In this document: positions 22,950 to 37,686 of the stretch, piece by piece | Layout: every line of letters starts with the position of its first letter | Numbering within the stretch: the stretch's first letter is position 1 | NCBI GenBank assembly: GCA_009739215.1 | Contig: VSJF01000008.1 | Span: forward strand, 930,001 to 994,000 | Direction of reading: 5' to 3' | DNA from: Floccularia luteovirens | Taxonomy: Eukaryota; Basidiomycota; Agaricomycetes; Agaricales; Squamanitaceae | DNA length: 64,000 bases | Position numbers and translations under genes: made by a program | Notes under the pieces: model-generated | What the model was told of the DNA's origin: nothing | The model's input: only the letters and a program-made list of their open reading frames with translations | Database searches by the model: none

Positions 22950-25082
22950 TTAGTCCTCATCATATGCGACATAGGACATTTCATCACGGTTCAAACTCAT
23001 GAGGCGTGCATATTCTAAGAGGAGCCTAAGAAAATATTAATATCAGTATATGTACTATAGCTCTAGAAAAAATGCTGTGGCACTCACCTGAAAAAGTATG
23101 CAATCAGGTCTTCTCGCCTCCAAAATGTCTTGCTCCACTCCCTCCCGGCAATAGCGATTTTCTGACCGAGTTCTTCGTGAGCACCTTCTCCATTCCCATC
23201 TCCCCGGAAGAAAAGCAAAGCATCGTGAAGGTCCGAAAGATCAATTTGGATGGGTACATAGTGCACCCAAGGAGCTATTCGGTCTGAAAACCTACCATAA
23301 CTCTTAACAGTGTGTTCGGCAAGGGTACAAGAATACTTTACCATTCAGGGTAGATGGTAGATTTGAATATCAAAGCATTTGAGGTTATAAGACGTTTAAA
23401 ACGACCAGACCATCCATTTCCGTCAACCTGTATGCAATTTGTATGAGAGGACTGCTAACAGAGGCGAAAATAGCTCGCACATCAAGAACATATTTGTAGT
23501 TTCCAGCAGCTTGGATACTTTGTCTCCCATGCCAGGAATACACTTTTTCCAGTTCAGAACAAACCGAAGGCGAACAACCTAATGGCTTCCCTGCGAACCC
23601 TATATCCATGATAGCAGGGTTGATCCTTGCCTTGCGAAGTTCAAGTAGATCTCCAAGTATTTCCTTTCTAGCTTTGCGAGGATTGAGGACCTGAAGAGTC
23701 CCGTTTATATCGTTTGCATATCTAACAAGGAAGTCTCTATGAGAGTTTTGCCATCGAGTTTTTTCTCCATGAAACATCCCGGTATTGCTTCCTCGCCACA
23801 ACAATCTCTCATCCACCTTCTCGTCAAAAGGAGGATCATCCGACCGAGGATATATGTCCTCAATCCAGCCATAAGCATATGGAATGCGGATATTGTGGTG
23901 TAATGTTGTCGAACAGTAGCTAAATTCCGGGACCATAGCAGCTTGGGGTGTTGGTCCCCTGTTATGCGATAAGAACTGGCCGTGCTGAAGGAAATGGTTG
24001 GGATGATTACATGGGTCCATCGATTGCCTATGGTTGTAGATAAATGTCTTCTTTTTTGATAATGGAGGGGGCGCATTAAGGTCTATTGGTTCCGTCCGAG
24101 CTGGAGAATCAGGAGGACATGCAGAAATCCAACCAAGTGCGGTTATCTTCGGAAACTCGGATTTACCTAAGTCTGGAGGTGATTTAGATTAGAAATTATC
24201 AACACAGGAGAGGGCTTACATTTTTTAGCTTCGGCAGCTTGTAAAACCGCATCTTTGACGCCAAAGTCGGTAAGGCGGTTGGGTCCATCATGAGGCGAGA
24301 AAGTAGCTCTGAAAGGTGGTAGGAAATCTTGGATTTCTCTCAGCATCTCAATGATTGAGCGCGATCCGACAATCAATTGGTTGTAACTCCCTTCATCAAA
24401 CGCGTATGTTACGACATCGATATCTCCCTCTCTATTTTTGCCTAAAGTATAAGAGTCCTTCTTGACTTCCAGCTCTGCTTGTATTCTTAGTAGATCCTTT
24501 GGTTCAATTCCCCAGAAGGGCTCCAGGTCGTGATAAATCTGATCATATTCATCTGGCAGCTGAACGTCGTTTTCCATTGCATATTGAAACCTAGTTATAC
24601 CAGTTGAGAGTATATGGCATGTAACCGAGCTTACGAACATACCACTTATCGAAACCCTTTGGAGGCTCTCGGCGATACCTGCGCCTGTATTCCACGACCG
24701 CCTGATCCAATGTCTTACTTGCTCGTTCGAATTTACCCTCCCACTCTTTCTCCGCTCGTGCAATCAACTCGTAAATTGGATGTTGTCCATCCGGGTTAAC
24801 CTCTAACAGACCATCTGCCCGGAATTTGTGGTCGGCGAGAACCTGTTCCGGCTTTACTTTTGGCTTGCGAAGTGGTATGGGAAATATTCGTGGAGAAGTA
24901 TTTTTTGTCAGTGGTTGGCCTACGGGGTCGACAGTAGTCGTCGGCACTGAGCGGTAAATTTGAGATTGTCGGTAACTGCGACCAAATAGCTCATTTGGCA
25001 AGCTCGAGAGAAATAAGAAGAAAACGCCGATGACCAGGACGAGTTTGAGTGTCCTTCTTGAACGTGCATGTAAGGAAAACAT
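22950..25082 (-). CDS. GT90 / CAP10-family glycosyltransferase
   Basis: Type II Golgi membrane glycosyltransferase of the CAP10/CAZy GT90 family, which in Cryptococcus adds xylose to capsule or glycans. Start chosen at 25082 (MFSLHARSRRTLKLVLVIGV), which puts a basic cytosolic tail right before the membrane anchor VLVIGVFFLFLSS. The luminal domain includes EYRRRYRREPPKGFDKWY, DLEPFWGIEPKDLLR, ERLLWRGSNTGMFH, KYKYVLD-type block (QAAGNYKYVLDVDGNGWSGR) and YPEWYSDRIAPWVHYVPIQ, all typical of the CAP10 core. It ends RLLLEYARLMSLNRDEMSYV...EDED-like acidic tail. At least six introns, no indel seen. A 5'-UTR intron may lie at about 25122-25156. Confidence 0.9.
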
Positions 25083-25770
25083 GGAAGGATAGCTGCTGAC
25101 GCCCAATTGACATTCTTCTAAATTGTAGAGATGCGTGGGAGAGCGATGCATACTTACCAAGTAAAGAGCGAGGAGATAGGCGACAAAAAAGGAGAGAAAA
25201 TGTGAACTCAAAAACCCTTGTTGTGTGTTCGTTAACTATACTTAAGTACTCCCGCCTTACACACTGGCATCCCATAATTAGTCTAGGGATATGCCCATTT
25301 ATACCACAATTCCGTCGCTGCCCTCATAGCTCAGCTTCAGGGAGGAGTCAACCTTGAGAACAGAGTTTCTGATGTTCGCTTGATCAATGAAGATAATTCC
25401 GTGATTTCATTATAAATTTGTACCAATTACGTACGTGTCTTGATCCTCCATGATGTACTTCAACAACAACCGACCACGATCTAACGAACTCGAATTGAAT
25501 TGCTATCTTTTTCTCACATACCCGTCTTCCGAATAGATAACAGCTAGGCGCCTAAGCTTAAGCCCTGAGAATGTCGTCAGCCCTCAAACATTCAACATGC
25601 CTCGACGACCCTGGCCGGACATCATTCTGAATACTGAGTGGGACGGCCTTAGATGCAACAGTTTTAACACGACACAGGATGGTTATATTGCCTGAATACG
25701 ACTTCAGGATGTCGCGGATTGATGAAGTACTGTGCTTCTTTGCCCCACAACAATGTGGGTACAATCACCT

Positions 25771-25810
25771 CATTCTGATTGATCGATGTTTTATAGAAGA
25801 ATTCACACAG
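25771..25810 (+). repeat. Upstream block shared by GMC copies 1 and 2 (first copy)
   Basis: The block starts cattctgattgat and runs through agaa-tcacaca. A closely similar block lies at 28650-28688 upstream of GMC copy 2. The similarity shows that the tandem duplication included promoter DNA. Confidence 0.6.
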
Positions 25811-25978
25811 GTCCTCACAATCGAATAGCTGGGGTTATCGAAATGCTTTATTTTCCTATTTTCGATACTTGTTTGCACATTGCATACGGTCCGGGTTCAT
25901 TCATACATGGTCACGGTTTCTAACCTCTTGACGATTGTCCAAGAAGTGGAGTAAGCGCAAGGAATGAAATGCCGGGAA

Positions 25979-25986
25979 TATATATA
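25979..25986 (+). promoter_or_regulatory. TATA box of GMC copy 1
   Basis: TATATATA, 50-57 bp before the ATG at 26036. Copy 2 has the same element at 28987-28994 in the same relative position. Confidence 0.5.
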
Positions 25987-26035
25987 CTTACCCCCATGAT
26001 ACTTCAAATCTGAACAAAGACAAAGCCAATCCAAT

Positions 26036-28319
26036 ATGCGCTGGAAGGTTTTGCTGTGGTTTTGTATCTTTTTACAATATTCCCGACCCGTAATTTGCAG
26101 CGGAAACATTTATACGACCTTTGAAGACTTACCCGATACCCCTTTTGACTTTGTTATAGTTAGAGATAAGGTTATTAGAAATGTATGCGTCTGTAACCAA
26201 CAAAAACTAACATATACTTTAGGCGGTACAGCGGGTTCAGTTGTTGCGAATAGACTTACCGAAATTCCTCACTACAATGTTCTCATTATTGAAGCCGGTG
26301 TATCGTAGGGGTCATCGTTCAAAACTAATTAACATATAATCAAAAAATTTTGGTAGAAACTAGCAAGCCTTGAACACAATGGTACCAAGTTTCGCAACGA
26401 AGCTCGAAAACTCCATGTATGACTGGAATTTTACGACCGTACCTCAAAAGGGTTTAAATAGGCGCATTATCGATCTTCCAAGAGGATATATCTTAGGTGG
26501 TAGTAGTTCTATTCAGTCAGACAATTTGGGTCCCTGCTTGGCAACTGATATTGGATGTTGGTGTTGTCATACAGATGATATGTTTTACACACGAGGTTCA
26601 TCAGATGATTACGACCGATTTGCCACCGTAACAAGGAATCCTGGTTGGTCTTGGAGCCAAATGTTGCGATACATTCTGAAGGTACGATTTAATGATAGGA
26701 ATCATTTCCCTGTATCACTGACAAACACAATACAGACAGAAAGGTGGACCTCTCCAGCTGATCACCATAACACGTCTGGGCAATTCAATCTCGCATTTCA
26801 CAATTCTGATGGAATGACATTTGTCAGTCTTAATGGATATCCACAGGAAATCCAACGGAGAGTAATTCAATCAACAAGGGATTTACCAGATGAATTCGGA
26901 TTCAATCTGGATATGAACTCTGGAATGCCACTAGGTGTCGGTGAGCAGTACATGCCTACTGCTCGTACGGAATGACAAGAGCTAGTTAGGTTGGCTACAA
27001 AATACAATTGGAAATGGGAAGCGAAGCAGTGCTGCAACGTCATATTTGGGAAACAATTTCCTCAACCGTCGGAATTTGCATATTCTTTTACAAACTCGGG
27101 TAACGCGTCTTATTCAAACACCCGGTAAACTGCCTTCCAAACCGACTTTCATGTCAGTGGAACTCAGACAGAGTGAAATAGGCTTGTAACAATTTTTTTT
27201 AATTAAAATGCATTCCTTATAATTCAGTTGAAAGGTACAAGAATGATAGTCAGCGCCTCAAAGGAGATAATTATGGCCTCTGGATCGGTAGGGACACCAC
27301 ATGTCCTAATGCATTCCGGCATTGGGGATGCGGAGGAACTGAAAGCGATTGGAATTAAGCCAATAGTCAACATTCCAGACGTAGGAAAAAACCTCACAGA
27401 CCATCCCCTGTTTTTTACTACTTGGGCGACTACTTCTGCTCCTTTGTGCGTAACCGTACATTTTTCGGATCAATCTAACTAATCTTTATCAGGAATTCTA
27501 ACGCAACCGAAGAATTCATAGAATGGAATACTACACATATGGGACCACTGACTTCAATTGGTATCAGTCACATCGCTTATTCGCGAATACCGGAAAATTC
27601 CTCGATATTCAAACGCTTTCGTGATCCTTCAGCTGGGCCACATAGCCCGCACATGGAATTGTCTTTGGTATGTTACAGGTCCTTGATCCAATGATTTCAT
27701 GCTTAAACCTATTTTAGGGAGGTGGTGGCCCTGTGATTACCGTTGGTACTAGACTTGTCACTCCAGCGTCAAGTGCATATCCCTCTTTGTTTCAAATCTC
27801 ATAGCCATAACTGAAATGTATCTTGTAGGGGCTCTGTTCGCCTGAAATCCAGTAACCCGTTCGATGCATCCTTAATTGACCCAGCTCTGCTTACATCAAA
27901 ATTTGACATCCTTGCGGTTCGCAAAGCCGTGGAGAACACCCATAGTTTCTTTGCAGCCCCAGCTTGGGATGGATACATTATCGGACCTACAGGATCTTTT
28001 GCAAATACCACAACAGACGCTTTGCTGGATGAGTTTATACGCAATACTACAATTCCTGCGTCTCATCCTGTCGGGACAGCGGCCATGTCTGCTCGAAATG
28101 CAAATTACGGCGTCGTGGATCCAAACTTGCTTGTCAAAGGCATATCTGGTATCCGTATCGTTGATGCACCCGTCATGGTCGGTAGCTAAGTTGTTTAATA
28201 AACTCAAGATACTGACTATTGACCTTGGGTAGCCGTTTGTGACATGCGGTCATACTCAAGCTCCAGTCTATGCTATCGCAGAACGAGCTGCAGATCTTAT
28301 CAAAGCTTCCTGGCAGTGA
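26036..28319 (+). pseudogene. GMC oxidoreductase (AA3_2) copy 1, decayed
   Basis: Relative of aryl-alcohol/glucose-type FAD oxidoreductases; aligns exon by exon with the next two genes. It has several lesions. The first intron donor is ATAAGG where copy 2 has GTGAGC, and the ADP-binding motif reads VRGGTAG instead of VGGGTAG. An in-frame TAG lies at 26361-26363 (S-N-stop-QALN). The third intron donor is lost (C|AGTCAG for A|GTGAAC). A later intron (27182-27234) has a GC donor, and the join at about 27828 into RLKSSNPFDA is one base short. The C-terminal domain is otherwise good: SHPVGTAAM and CGHTQAP hold the two active-site histidines. Introns 1 and 3 are open in frame. Probable signal peptide MRWKVLLWFCIFLQYSRPVI. 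Confidence 0.8.
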
Positions 28320-28649
28320 CTGCTGTATGAAGAAGCAGAGTTTTTCTCTAAAATGTATGGTCCAAGCAAAGACGACATCATCCTATCCTACCGGCTGTAT
28401 CTCGGATAAGCAGGAGTTAACAGTCATTTCGAAAATAGGCTACTTTTCAATACAATATCTTTAGTGAAACAAACTTCATACATTTCTAATGGAAAGTTGT
28501 TTGTAAGCTGCAAAGATGTAAGAATGCTTATTTTGTTTCAAATTCAGGCAATACTACACCCCAGATTTGAGTGGCTGCCCCAAGCTACATGATTACCAAT
28601 GAACTTCGGTATCTGTGTGTAAGCATTGGGCTTCTCTTGATGACCGCTT

Positions 28650-28688
28650 CATTCTGATTGATTGGTTTTCTGGAAGAACTCACACGAC
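28650..28688 (+). repeat. Upstream block shared by GMC copies 1 and 2 (second copy)
   Basis: Matches the block at 25771-25810 with a few substitutions; see that entry. I found no clear third copy in front of GMC copy 3. Confidence 0.6.
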
Positions 28689-28986
28689 AACGTAATGTGC
28701 TGATTGAACCCACTTACTCCCAGGAGCATTGCAAAGCAAGCAGTTGAACTCCTACCAAGGTTCTATTTTCAAATAAGTCACTGTATGTGGACGAACTACA
28801 CCTAATACCCACGAATAGTTCGTTCAAACGAATTTTGCGATCGTCATGCACCCTATCCCACGAGAGATGCGAGAAACCCATCCACATGACATACTTCTTG
28901 TGAGGAAGTTGGGCACTCTGAACCACGGTCCGTGGAATGCAATGACTGGCGAAGTACAATGAGCGTGTAGAACGGAATGTCTTTTG

Positions 28987-28994
28987 TATATATA
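28987..28994 (+). promoter_or_regulatory. TATA box of GMC copy 2
   Basis: TATATATA about 41-48 bp before the ATG at 29035, equivalent in position to the box of copy 1. Confidence 0.5.
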
Positions 28995-29034
28995 GCTTCC
29001 ACAAGATGTCTGAGCATACACGGACTCAGCCATT

Positions 29035-31323
<2,289 letters not shown>

Positions 31324-32032
31324 TTTCCGCATAGGTCGGTTTTGTAAAGAGGACATCTTCTTGATTTCATACTTTTTGTTTGAAGTGCGTGTCATATGGT
31401 TTACGTATTATAAAAAAAACAAACAACATCAAACCAGCTGGTATTCAGCTAGTTATAAACAACAAGCTAACTATGATACCGGGAGGTATTTCTGCGGGAG
31501 GGATGCGGCTCCTTTCATCATCAGAAGTACAAGGTCAAATTCACAAGAAATATTGAGGTTATGGCACCCCTCATTCAGATTTTCTGCACACAAGTCTTGG
31601 CACTCAGCATCTACATGATGTCAGGAGACGTTATGAAATCAATACGGTCTCGGTGATCTTCCCATGGTACCATGCGGTCGATACGTAACCAAACGCTTAA
31701 TAAGTTTATACCAGCGACAAAGAAACGTTCAGATCATGCACATGTACATTCATTGATGCACAAAATGACTTATTTGTGGTCAGACGAATAGCCACCGGAA
31801 ATCCTTATCTCATTCGAAGAACCCGGAGCCACTCAATCTACAAATACTTACCAGCAAGCTTCTGTTGTCTCTGAAGCACCGTGTTATGACCGTGACTACT
31901 CCATCCGAAAATTTGTTTCACTGGAGCAGTTAATGCGACATAGTCACGAATGGAGTATAGGAATCTGCGTTACTTTATAAAGTCGAAAGTGAAACAAGTG
32001 AAATGTTGTTACTATCGGCGGACTGACTGATC
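31324..32032. other. Spacer between GMC copies 2 and 3
   Basis: About 710 bp without gene content. A TATA-like element (tttataa, 31974-31980) lies about 53 bp before the copy 3 ATG. Confidence 0.5.
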
Positions 32033-34317
32033 ATGCTGCATTGCCTTCAAACACTGGTGTTATGCCTGTTGACATACACGTTGCCTATTCTGGGTGCTAT
32101 TCACTCCAGATTTGAGGATCTTCCTGATGTATTGTTTGACTTCATCATTGTTGGAGGTGCTGTATAACTTCCATTTATATGTGCGGTGGTGTCGTTAACA
32201 TATCATGCAGGGGGCACTTCAGGCGCCGTCGTTGCCAATAGACTTACTGAAAACCCCAAATTCAATGTTCTGGTGATTGAAGCTGGCCCCTCGTAAGATT
32301 ATATATTATTTGTCCCCACGAAAGCAGAACAACATAAATTAAACTATCAGAAACCAAGGTGTCCTTAATTCTATCGTACCAGCATTCGCGTTTGGACTTG
32401 CAAACACACAATTTGATTGGAATTTTACAACAACTCCCCAGAAAGGTCTGAATGGACGTTCAGTATCTTTCCCTAGGGGACACATTCTGGGCGGTAGTAG
32501 CTCTGTCAGTGAGTCGAATCTTCCTCAAAGGTCTATTTCCCAATTTGTTATTCATTGGTCATTGTAGATGGTATGTTCTACACTCGAGGTTCGACCGATG
32601 ACTACAATCGATTTGCTACTATCACGGGTGATTCAGGATGGTCGTGGAATTCAATGCTACATTATATCCTCAAGGCATGTAACAGTTTTCGTTGAAAACT
32701 CGGATGCTGAATGTCTGTTGACAACAGAATGAAAAGTGGACTACGCCTGCCGATCACCATAATACGACAGGTCAATTCAATCCTGCTTTTCATAGAACTG
32801 AAGGGATGACATTTGTCAGTCTCCCTGGGTTCCCTCAGGGAAATGAGGATAGAATTGTTCAGACAACAAAGGACTTACCGCAAGACTTTCCATTCAACAT
32901 TGACATGAATTCTGGCACACCTCTTGGGGTTGGTAAGTGCTGTAGTTTCTGATGAACTTTGTACTTGAAGAAACCGATTGATTAGGTTGGCTCCAAAGCA
33001 CTATCGGAAATGGGATGCGAAGTAGCGCTGCAACATCGTATCTCGGACCGGATTTTGTTAAGCGTAGTAACTTGCACATTCTTCTACAGAATCGGGTCAC
33101 TCGTCTTCTCCAGTCATCAAGGGATAAACATGCAAAGAAGCCTACATTTAGATCAGTAGAGCTTGCGGCAAATACAGCAGGTATAACTTTACTAATCAAG
33201 CTCAGGAGCAAGGTTCATGTATTTTTTGTATAGGTCCTAGAACAACAATCACCGCCTCGAAGGAAGTGATCTTGGCAGCTGGATCAATAGGAACTCCCCA
33301 AATTTTAATGCTCTCCGGTATTGGGGATGAAGCAGAACTACTATCTGTCGGGGTTCGACCTTTAGTCAACCTTCCAGGGATTGGAAAGAATCTCACCGAA
33401 CACCCCCTGTTTACTTTGCTCTGGTCAACGACTTCGCCTCCTACGTTAGTATTCCCAGTTCCGAATCAAAGCGACTGTCATTAATTGTGTGGTTGCTCTA
33501 GGAACACGAATCAAACAGCCGCATTCGCAGAGTGGAATAAAACACATGCTGGACCACTTACAACACTAGGGCTTACACATGTTGCATGGTCACGGATATC
33601 GAAGGATTCAGGAATATTTACGAAATTCTCCGATCCTTCAGCTGGACCACATAGTCCACATCTAGAGATTGCACTAGTAAGTTTACGAAATTAAGAAACA
33701 GAGTCGGGCTGCTTACACTATTTCCTTAGGGAGGGGGAGGGCCTCTGATTGCTGGCGGTATATCGCTAGTTACCCCAACATCTCGTTTGTCCATTGAATA
33801 GATTTGTGCCCTCACTTCTAATTTCCGGCATAGGTGGTTCAGTCACATTGAAGACTAATAATCCGTTTGACGCACCTATCATCGACCCAGCTTATGTTGA
33901 ATCAGATTTTGATATATTGGCACTGCGTGAAGCTGTCAAGAATGCACGCAAATTCTTTGCAGGGCCAGCTTGGGAAGGATTCATTGTGGGCCCAAGCGGG
34001 GATTTTGCCAATGCAACAACTGATGCGTTGTTGGACGAATTCATACGTAATAATGTAGGACCTGGTGCTCATCCAGTAGGAACTGCCGCAATGTCGCCCC
34101 GAGGAGCGCAGTTTGGTGTGGTGGACCCAGACTTACTTGTCAAACAGCTGTCTGGTCTGCGCATCGTTGACGCATCTGTTATGGTAAGTAATTGATGAAA
34201 TGATAAAAGAGGTTGCTGATTTTGATGCAGCCGTTTGTGACCTGTGGACATACCCAAGCACCAGTTTACGCAATCGCCGAAAGAGCCGCAGATCTTATCA
34301 AGGGTACATGGCGTTGA
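32033..34317 (+). CDS. GMC oxidoreductase (AA3_2) copy 3, intact
   Basis: Secreted FAD oxidoreductase, probably oxidising aromatic or sugar alcohols with release of H2O2 or reduction of quinones. Signal peptide [23 protein letters not shown] motif [39 protein letters not shown] then [81 protein letters not shown] and [20 protein letters not shown] carrying the two active-site histidines. About a dozen short introns, all GT-AG, all in the same places as in copies 1 and 2. No indel. The residue after GGSSSV is Asn, not His, so covalent FAD as in pyranose dehydrogenase is not expected. Confidence 0.92.
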
Positions 34318-34565
34318 GGCTTGACTATATCGTTTCCTTGTTGTATTTTGTTATCCACTTTATCACATCATTGGTGCACCCCAAATGAACGTGAGTACCT
34401 GCACCAAAGGAAACACTTGCCTATATTTGATGACAGATTGTCTAAAATGGAAAATCAGATATTCATAGAACTGATGACTATCAAACGCTAGTCCTCTTGT
34501 CCTAGTACATACGCGAGGTTTACTATGAGTTGAAGTTAGTAAAACTGCGAGTTGAATGAAGTCAC

Positions 34566-35775
34566 ATGACCGCTGAGGAAATGAAGGCGGTACCTGGCTC
34601 AGCTCTTCCTAGAAAGTGTTCCAGTAAAATGAAATTGTCAATGACACCGAACTCATTTTATGTTCCTGTCGAGCTTGTTCACAACATAATATCACTCGTA
34701 TTGAGTGCTCCATGTCATAATTCAGACAATAAACCTGGTTTATCTACAAAACCACCATGGGATCTTGTCCGGTCACTCTCACTTGCTTCCAAGCTCTATC
34801 GATCACTTGTCCTTGAGGCATGGTTTAGCCGTCTCTTTATCAAATCTCCATTAGATTTGATTTACATCGAAGATCACTTCCCTGATCTTCCGGGACGGTG
34901 GGCAAAGTACGTGCTGCATATACATAAAACCGTGTTTTTCTCAACTTTCTTGCCCTAACTAGACAACTACACTGCGTCCAGGAGAATGTTGCACTAATCT
35001 CAGTCTGGGACTTGTCGGCATTTTCTCGAATAACTTCTGTTCGACTTGACTGGCTTTCACCCACCATGGTGCCTTACTACAGCACTAATGAAGAAGAAAA
35101 AGACAAATACAGCTTTCCTTTTATAAACGCACCTCCAACAATCATTGAATTGGATTTTCGTGGCCTTAGATGGCCATCTCCCCTTGCTTTTCAATTTGCA
35201 GTGAACAGTCTCCCGACCCTCAGAACTCTTAGGATTAGCCAGAAAAGGATATGGTGTGGCCTCTGCCACACTTGTTCAGTGGCAAGATTTTGTCCTCCTG
35301 GACCAGATAAACTCATTTATGAGGGAGGACTAGGACTTCCGGTAAGACACTCAGATATAAGTTACTCTCCAATCCCTACACCTTACATAATCCAACGGTT
35401 TAGCTGCAATATGCGCGTGTTCTTTCACCTCTGCTTCACCTGGAAGTTGTATATATAACAATTCCAGATTACGGATCAAGAAGAATAGATTTTGCTGACG
35501 TTCTACAAATAAAAGAGACCTTGTGGACAGGTGAATGTGACAGGTGTATGGAGATAATGTTCGAAGATGAAGAGTTCACCAATAAATGGATAGCAAGGAA
35601 GAAAGGCTTATCTGTCGAAAAGAACAAAGAAAATCAGTACGTGCATCCCCCATCGCTGAAAAGAGTAGAGTGGCATTTTTGCCAGCCGGATGAAGACGAC
35701 CACGGAAACGACTGGGTTGGAAATTCAGACTCTGAGCTTGAGGAAGATGGTTCAGAGGGCTCTAACAACAGTTGA
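34566..35775 (+). CDS. F-box-like hypothetical protein
   Basis: Agaricomycete-type F-box/LRR-like protein, possible substrate adaptor of an SCF ubiquitin ligase. An N-terminal F-box-like segment VPVELVHNIISLVLS (residues about 30-45) is followed by DLVRSLSLASKLYRSLVLEA, the usual second and third helices. The middle contains LRR-like repeats (ITSVRLDWLSP, IIELDFRGLRWPSPLAF, LPTLRTLRISQK). The C terminus is very acidic (DEDDHGNDWVGNSDSELEED). Two introns: one after GRWAK (to QLHCVQEN) and one in 35341-35405. Intact. Confidence 0.65.
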
Positions 35776-36442
35776 AACCCTTGCATCAGCTATGCTGTGG
35801 GTATCGAACCTCAATGTAGCAGTTGTATGTCATTCACATGCTCTAGCCCCTGGACCGTTTTACCAGACTTCGCAAGGAGCTGTTGCTATATGAAGTAATC
35901 CATCAAAACTCGACCTAGTCAAGTGATGACGGTAGTAACAACCAACATAGAACTTGACAATATCAACCTATTTGAGTAAAAATCTTCTGCCTACGGATAA
36001 AGCTCCACCCCCAACCACCGACAATTATCCCACCGATAGACCATTGACGCTCGGAGTGGTCTGGTATCATTCATAAAGAGCCGAAAATTAGCTTACAGGA
36101 CATTACGTATGTCAAGGAGTTCCTTGCGTTAATAACTTTCGCCGATTTTCACCTTACCATTCTTTTCCCGCAGTTCGCCCGACCATTGCCAGATATCAAA
36201 TAAATACATTCTATCGGGCTATATAACTAGCAGAAACGGGCAGTTTATTCGGGGTATTCTGGTTCGCCACATGCCAAGAATTTAGAATTTGAGAACCTGT
36301 GTTCACCATATGATCACCACGAGAAGAAAATAGATCGTTTGCAGCTCATATAAAGACCTGAACTTCCATGCAGCTGACTACTACCCACTTCACTTTAGAT
36401 AGATACTTCGTATATTCACTACCATTTCTATAGTTGACGATC
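35776..36442. other. Intergenic
   Basis: Promoter region of the lactonase-like gene and 3' end of the F-box-like gene. No additional gene seen. Confidence 0.5.
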
Positions 36443-37686
36443 ATGGTCTCTTTGAAAATTCTGGCCGGAGGATATGATGTTTTCGTCGCAACGTACCTAT
36501 TCAATTCCGATACGTCATCGTTATCCCTACTTAGTAAATCTCCAACGGGAACGAATCCGTCGTGGATAACAGCCCATCCTACAAACAAGAGCATACTATA
36601 GTGAGTATTTGATATGGACTTTGTGTACAAAGACCAATTGTATCATAGTACAGTAAACGAGGTAGCAACCGGGGCGCTACAATCTTATGAAATCAATGAA
36701 GATGGATCCTTGTCGAATGCTATCGACTCAGTCTCTTCCGGAGGCGATAGCCCTGCATTCACTGTGGCGCTTTCAACTGGTCAGGTTGCCATCATGAATT
36801 ACAATTCTGGCAATGGACGCGTCATCCCAACAACATCCTCTCCAGACCGCTTCCGTGACACTGCTCCGGTAATCACTTTCCCGAAGCCCGTTGGCGGTGT
36901 CTCTCACCCCCACATGGCTGTAGAACATGGCAATGAGGTCTTCATCCCTGATCTTGTATGGCATTAAATTAGATTTTGATATTGCTGATAACTAAACTTT
37001 CCTTGGCTTTTGCTTGCAGGGAGGTGACACGATATGGAGGCTTATTCAGGATGGTGCTCCGGGTAATTTCAAGATTCAAGGCTCGATCCCGCAACCAAAA
37101 GGCAGTGGGCCAAGACATATCGCCATATTCAGTGCGTGATACATTGACTCGCTAACCATGTGTGCTTGCTTATGAATATATATCACTGTCAGACAATCGT
37201 TTATTCACGTTACACGAGCTTGCATCTACCTTGACTGTACAAGCTATCCCTGCAGCACCCAATGGAACAGCACAAATCATCGCAAGCGCATCAATTATTC
37301 CACCCAACCCACCACAAGGTGCAGTCTTTGCTGCTGCGGAGATCTTGATACCTACACCTTCTGAACGTTTCCGGACACCATACATATACGTGTCAAACCG
37401 TAACACTGGAGTGCAGAATGCTCAAGGAGACGCAATCGCGATTTTCGAGCATGTGGGACAAGGAACTTCTGCAGAGGGTCTCAAATTAGTGCGACATGTA
37501 TTTACTGGCTTGGATCAAGTGCGTGGGATGGAATTTGACAGCAGTGGGGAATTCTTGATAGCTGGTGGAGTGGCTGGTACGGCTGGAGTCGTAGTGCTTC
37601 GACGAGTAGAAGAAGGAAGGAATTTGGAAATTGTGGCAAGGAATGTGGATATCCCGACGAGGACAAGCTTTGTTTGGCTGAAGTAA
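36443..37686 (+). CDS. Lactonase-fold (7-bladed propeller) protein
   Basis: Member of the lactonase/6-phosphogluconolactonase-like beta-propeller family (PF10282), cytosolic by lack of signal peptide. Start MVSLKILAGGYDVFVATYLF; blade motifs: NPSWITAHPTNKSILYTVNE, SGGDSPAFTVALSTGQVAIM, GGVSHPHMAVEHGNEVFIPD, GSGPRHIAIF, RFRTPYIYVSNRNTG and VRGMEFDSSGEFLIAGG. The SPRH-like GPRHIAIF and HPHM elements are typical. Three introns, all GT-AG (for example 36602-36648, where TAT ACA is restored). Intact, about 365 residues. Exact substrate (sugar lactone or carboxymuconolactone) cannot be told. Confidence 0.85.

Larger units (their letters stand above)
25083..26035. other. Divergent promoter region, GT90 and GMC array
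   Basis: About 950 bp between the divergent GT90 and GMC copy 1 genes. It holds a TATA box (25979-25986) and a 40-bp block at 25771-25810 that is repeated upstream of GMC copy 2. No gene supported. Confidence 0.55.
28320..29034. other. Spacer between GMC copies 1 and 2
   Basis: Contains the second copy of the shared upstream block (28650-28688) and the TATA box of copy 2. No additional gene. Confidence 0.55.
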
